Source of the DNA: a virus
Virus record (IMG/VR): IMGVR_UViG_3300023278_000924
Location: 1-24,855 of that record
Strand: one strand, 5' to 3'
Length of the DNA stretch: 24,855 nucleotides
Of the stretch, positions 23,471 through 24,855 are shown one piece after another. Position 1 is the stretch's first letter; every line of letters begins with the position of its first letter. The notes below the pieces were generated by a model. It did no database searches. It had not been told where the DNA came from and saw nothing but the letters and a program-made list of their open reading frames with translations. Both the position numbers and the translations under genes were made by a program.

Positions 23471-24855
23471 TCACACCCTTCCCTCCTTCGCCGACACCCA
23501 CAAATAGCCCTCGTTCTGGGTCATGTAGCCGCTCAGCAGCAGTCCTTCGAGCGCCTGTTTGTACCCCGCTCGTGGGTTTGCGCCGGCCAGTTTGCCTTGT
23601 GCGAACTTGGCGAAATCTGTCTCATCGATGATCCAGTATGTGCTTGGCTCTGGCCATCCGACGCCGCCTGGGTTGCCCATGCCTGCACCTTCGTCGCGCA
23701 TCTGCTTGAACGCTTGCACCAGTGCGATCTGGTTTCTGCCGGTCGGCTTCTTCTTCTTGGCGTCTGCCACGTCTTGTTCGTCGGCTTGCTCGATCGTGCA
23801 GGTCGTGACTTGGTCGCCGTCTATGTCGAGGCCCAGCTCGTGAACTTTGAGCTGGAAGGTGATTGGCTTTTTGGGTTCCAGATCCCGCTGCTTTGTCGCC
23901 GTTGCGGTTCTGATGTTGCCGTTGACCTCCAGCTCGATCTCTGTGTCTGTCGCGGCTCTGAGGCTGCTGTGGCCCCTGGCGCCTTGCGCTGCGTCTTTGC
24001 CTGTGTGGTGTACGATCAGGACGTGCGCGCCTGTGAAGTCTCTGAGTGCGTCGAGGTTATTGATGAACGCCGTCATATCAGTCGGCCCGTTTTCGTCGCC
24101 GCCTGACATTGCTCTGCTGAGTGTGTCCACGACGATCATAGCCAGCTTGCCGTATTGCTGTTCGATCTGCTTGCACAGTGCGCCCAGCTCCGGCATGTCG
24201 GCTTCTGGGTGCAGCAGATCGACAGGGCTGGCTCTGACGGCAAGCGGCACGTTTGGATTGTCGTGCTTTTGTGTGAGTGCGTAGACGCGGTTCTTGAATG
24301 CGTGTCCGCCTTCTGTTGCCAGGTACAGCACTGGTCCTCCGTTGATCTTGCTGCCCTGCCACTCCATGCCTGCTGCGATGTGGTACGCAAGGTCCAGCGT
24401 GACGAATGATTTGCCGACGTTGGATGGTCCATAGACGACTGACATCTGCCCTGCGCCCAACCACCCTTTGACCAGGTAACTCTGTGTCAGGACTGGCTGG
24501 GCGTCTGCCGCCCAGAAGATTGTGGGCGCCGGCTTTGCGGGCTTTGGATCCGCATCAAAGGTTTGCGTTTCGATTTTGTTTTGCAGCGCCTCATGCGGCG
24601 TGACTTCGACCTGCGGCGTCCAGCCCTTTGCCCTGGCGCCGTCGATGGCTTGCTGCACCTCTCTTTGCGTGTCGTCGGCGGTGTAGCCCGACATGGTGAA
24701 GCGATCGGTCAGTGCGTGGATCTCTTGATCTGTCAGGCCGCGTGAAACGTATGATGCAACTAGCCGCACGACGTTGTGGTGCCAGTTGTTGCCGGCCATG
24801 ATGTCGGCTTCGGCCATCGCTCGGTCCATTGCTTGCTGGCCCAGGTCGATCTGCA
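23471..24855 (-). CDS. RepA-like hexameric helicase / AAA ATPase, 5' end cut by window
   Basis: At least 461 codons are open and run off the right edge. An internal ATG at 24829 exists, but the frame continues upstream (IDLGQQA before that Met), so the true start and perhaps a primase-type N-terminal domain are outside. From the ATG, residues 10-75 form a helical linker of the kind found after phage prim-pol domains. Walker A is GPSNVGKS (134-141), Walker B MIVVDT (231-236), followed by LIVHHTGKD and ARGHSSLRAATD. This fits the RepA/AAA_25 family, replicative helicases of plasmids and phages. The C-terminal part includes a winged-helix-like region ending in VSAKEG. It borders the repeat array. 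Confidence 0.88.
   Translation of the reverse strand, partial: QIDLGQQAMDRAMAEADIMAGNNWHHNVVRLVASYVSRGLTDQEIHALTDRFTMSGYTADDTQREVQQAIDGARAKGWTPQVEVTPHEALQNKIETQTFDADPKPAKPAPTIFWAADAQPVLTQSYLVKGWLGAGQMSVVYGPSNVGKSFVTLDLAYHIAAGMEWQGSKINGGPVLYLATEGGHAFKNRVYALTQKHDNPNVPLAVRASPVDLLHPEADMPELGALCKQIEQQYGKLAMIVVDTLSRAMSGGDENGPTDMTAFINNLDALRDFTGAHVLIVHHTGKDAAQGARGHSSLRAATDTEIELEVNGNIRTATATKQRDLEPKKPITFQLKVHELGLDIDGDQVTTCTIEQADEQDVADAKKKKPTGRNQIALVQAFKQMRDEGAGMGNPGGVGWPEPSTYWIIDETDFAKFAQGKLAGANPRAGYKQALEGLLLSGYMTQNEGYLWVSAKEGRV

Overview
This window looks like about 25 kb of a double-stranded DNA tailed phage with a T7-like (podovirus) virion, or of a prophage of such a phage. Every convincing gene lies on the minus strand and reads from right to left. 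Genes are packed with 1-4 nt stop/start overlaps, and most starts have a clear Shine-Dalgarno. I see no tRNA, CRISPR array, insertion sequence, integrase, repressor or phage RNA polymerase. The host is probably an alphaproteobacterium, perhaps marine. I infer this from protein flavour and moderately high GC; the sequence does not prove it.

Right end (24855 to 21915), replication and early region: a RepA-like hexameric helicase cut by the window edge; a 239-nt non-coding stretch with nine exact copies of TGTA[T/G]GA; a 195-aa protein I do not recognise; a DUF6378-like protein; and a Sf6-type small terminase.

Between the terminase genes (21914 to 21620) is about 295 nt of non-coding DNA. It holds a site closely resembling a XerC/XerD dif recombination site, a 14-bp palindrome and a possible sigma70-type promoter. 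It leads into the late operon.

Late operon (21619 to 1): a very acidic 64-aa protein, large terminase, two small unknown proteins, portal, Bbp19-like protein, scaffold, major capsid, T7 gp11-like and gp12-like tail tube/nozzle proteins, gp14-like and gp15-like internal proteins, two giant probable ejection proteins (888 and 1082 aa) around a 63-aa ORF, a tail fibre with a T7 gp17-type N-terminus and a glycine-rich tip, a tail assembly chaperone, and a lysis block (two small membrane proteins, a three-helix holin, an M15 peptidase endolysin). A further gene is cut at base 1.

The points most worth following are: (1) the dif-like site, suggesting use of host XerCD for integration or multimer resolution; (2) the TGTA[T/G]GA array beside the helicase, a candidate origin or operator; (3) a low-GC ParB/Srx-like domain in the 888-aa virion protein, flanked by duplicated linkers as if inserted as a cassette; and (4) a possible DNA-glycosylase-like C-terminal domain in the same protein. 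Points 1 and 2 together would fit a phage that can persist as a plasmid or integrate through Xer, but that is a hypothesis.
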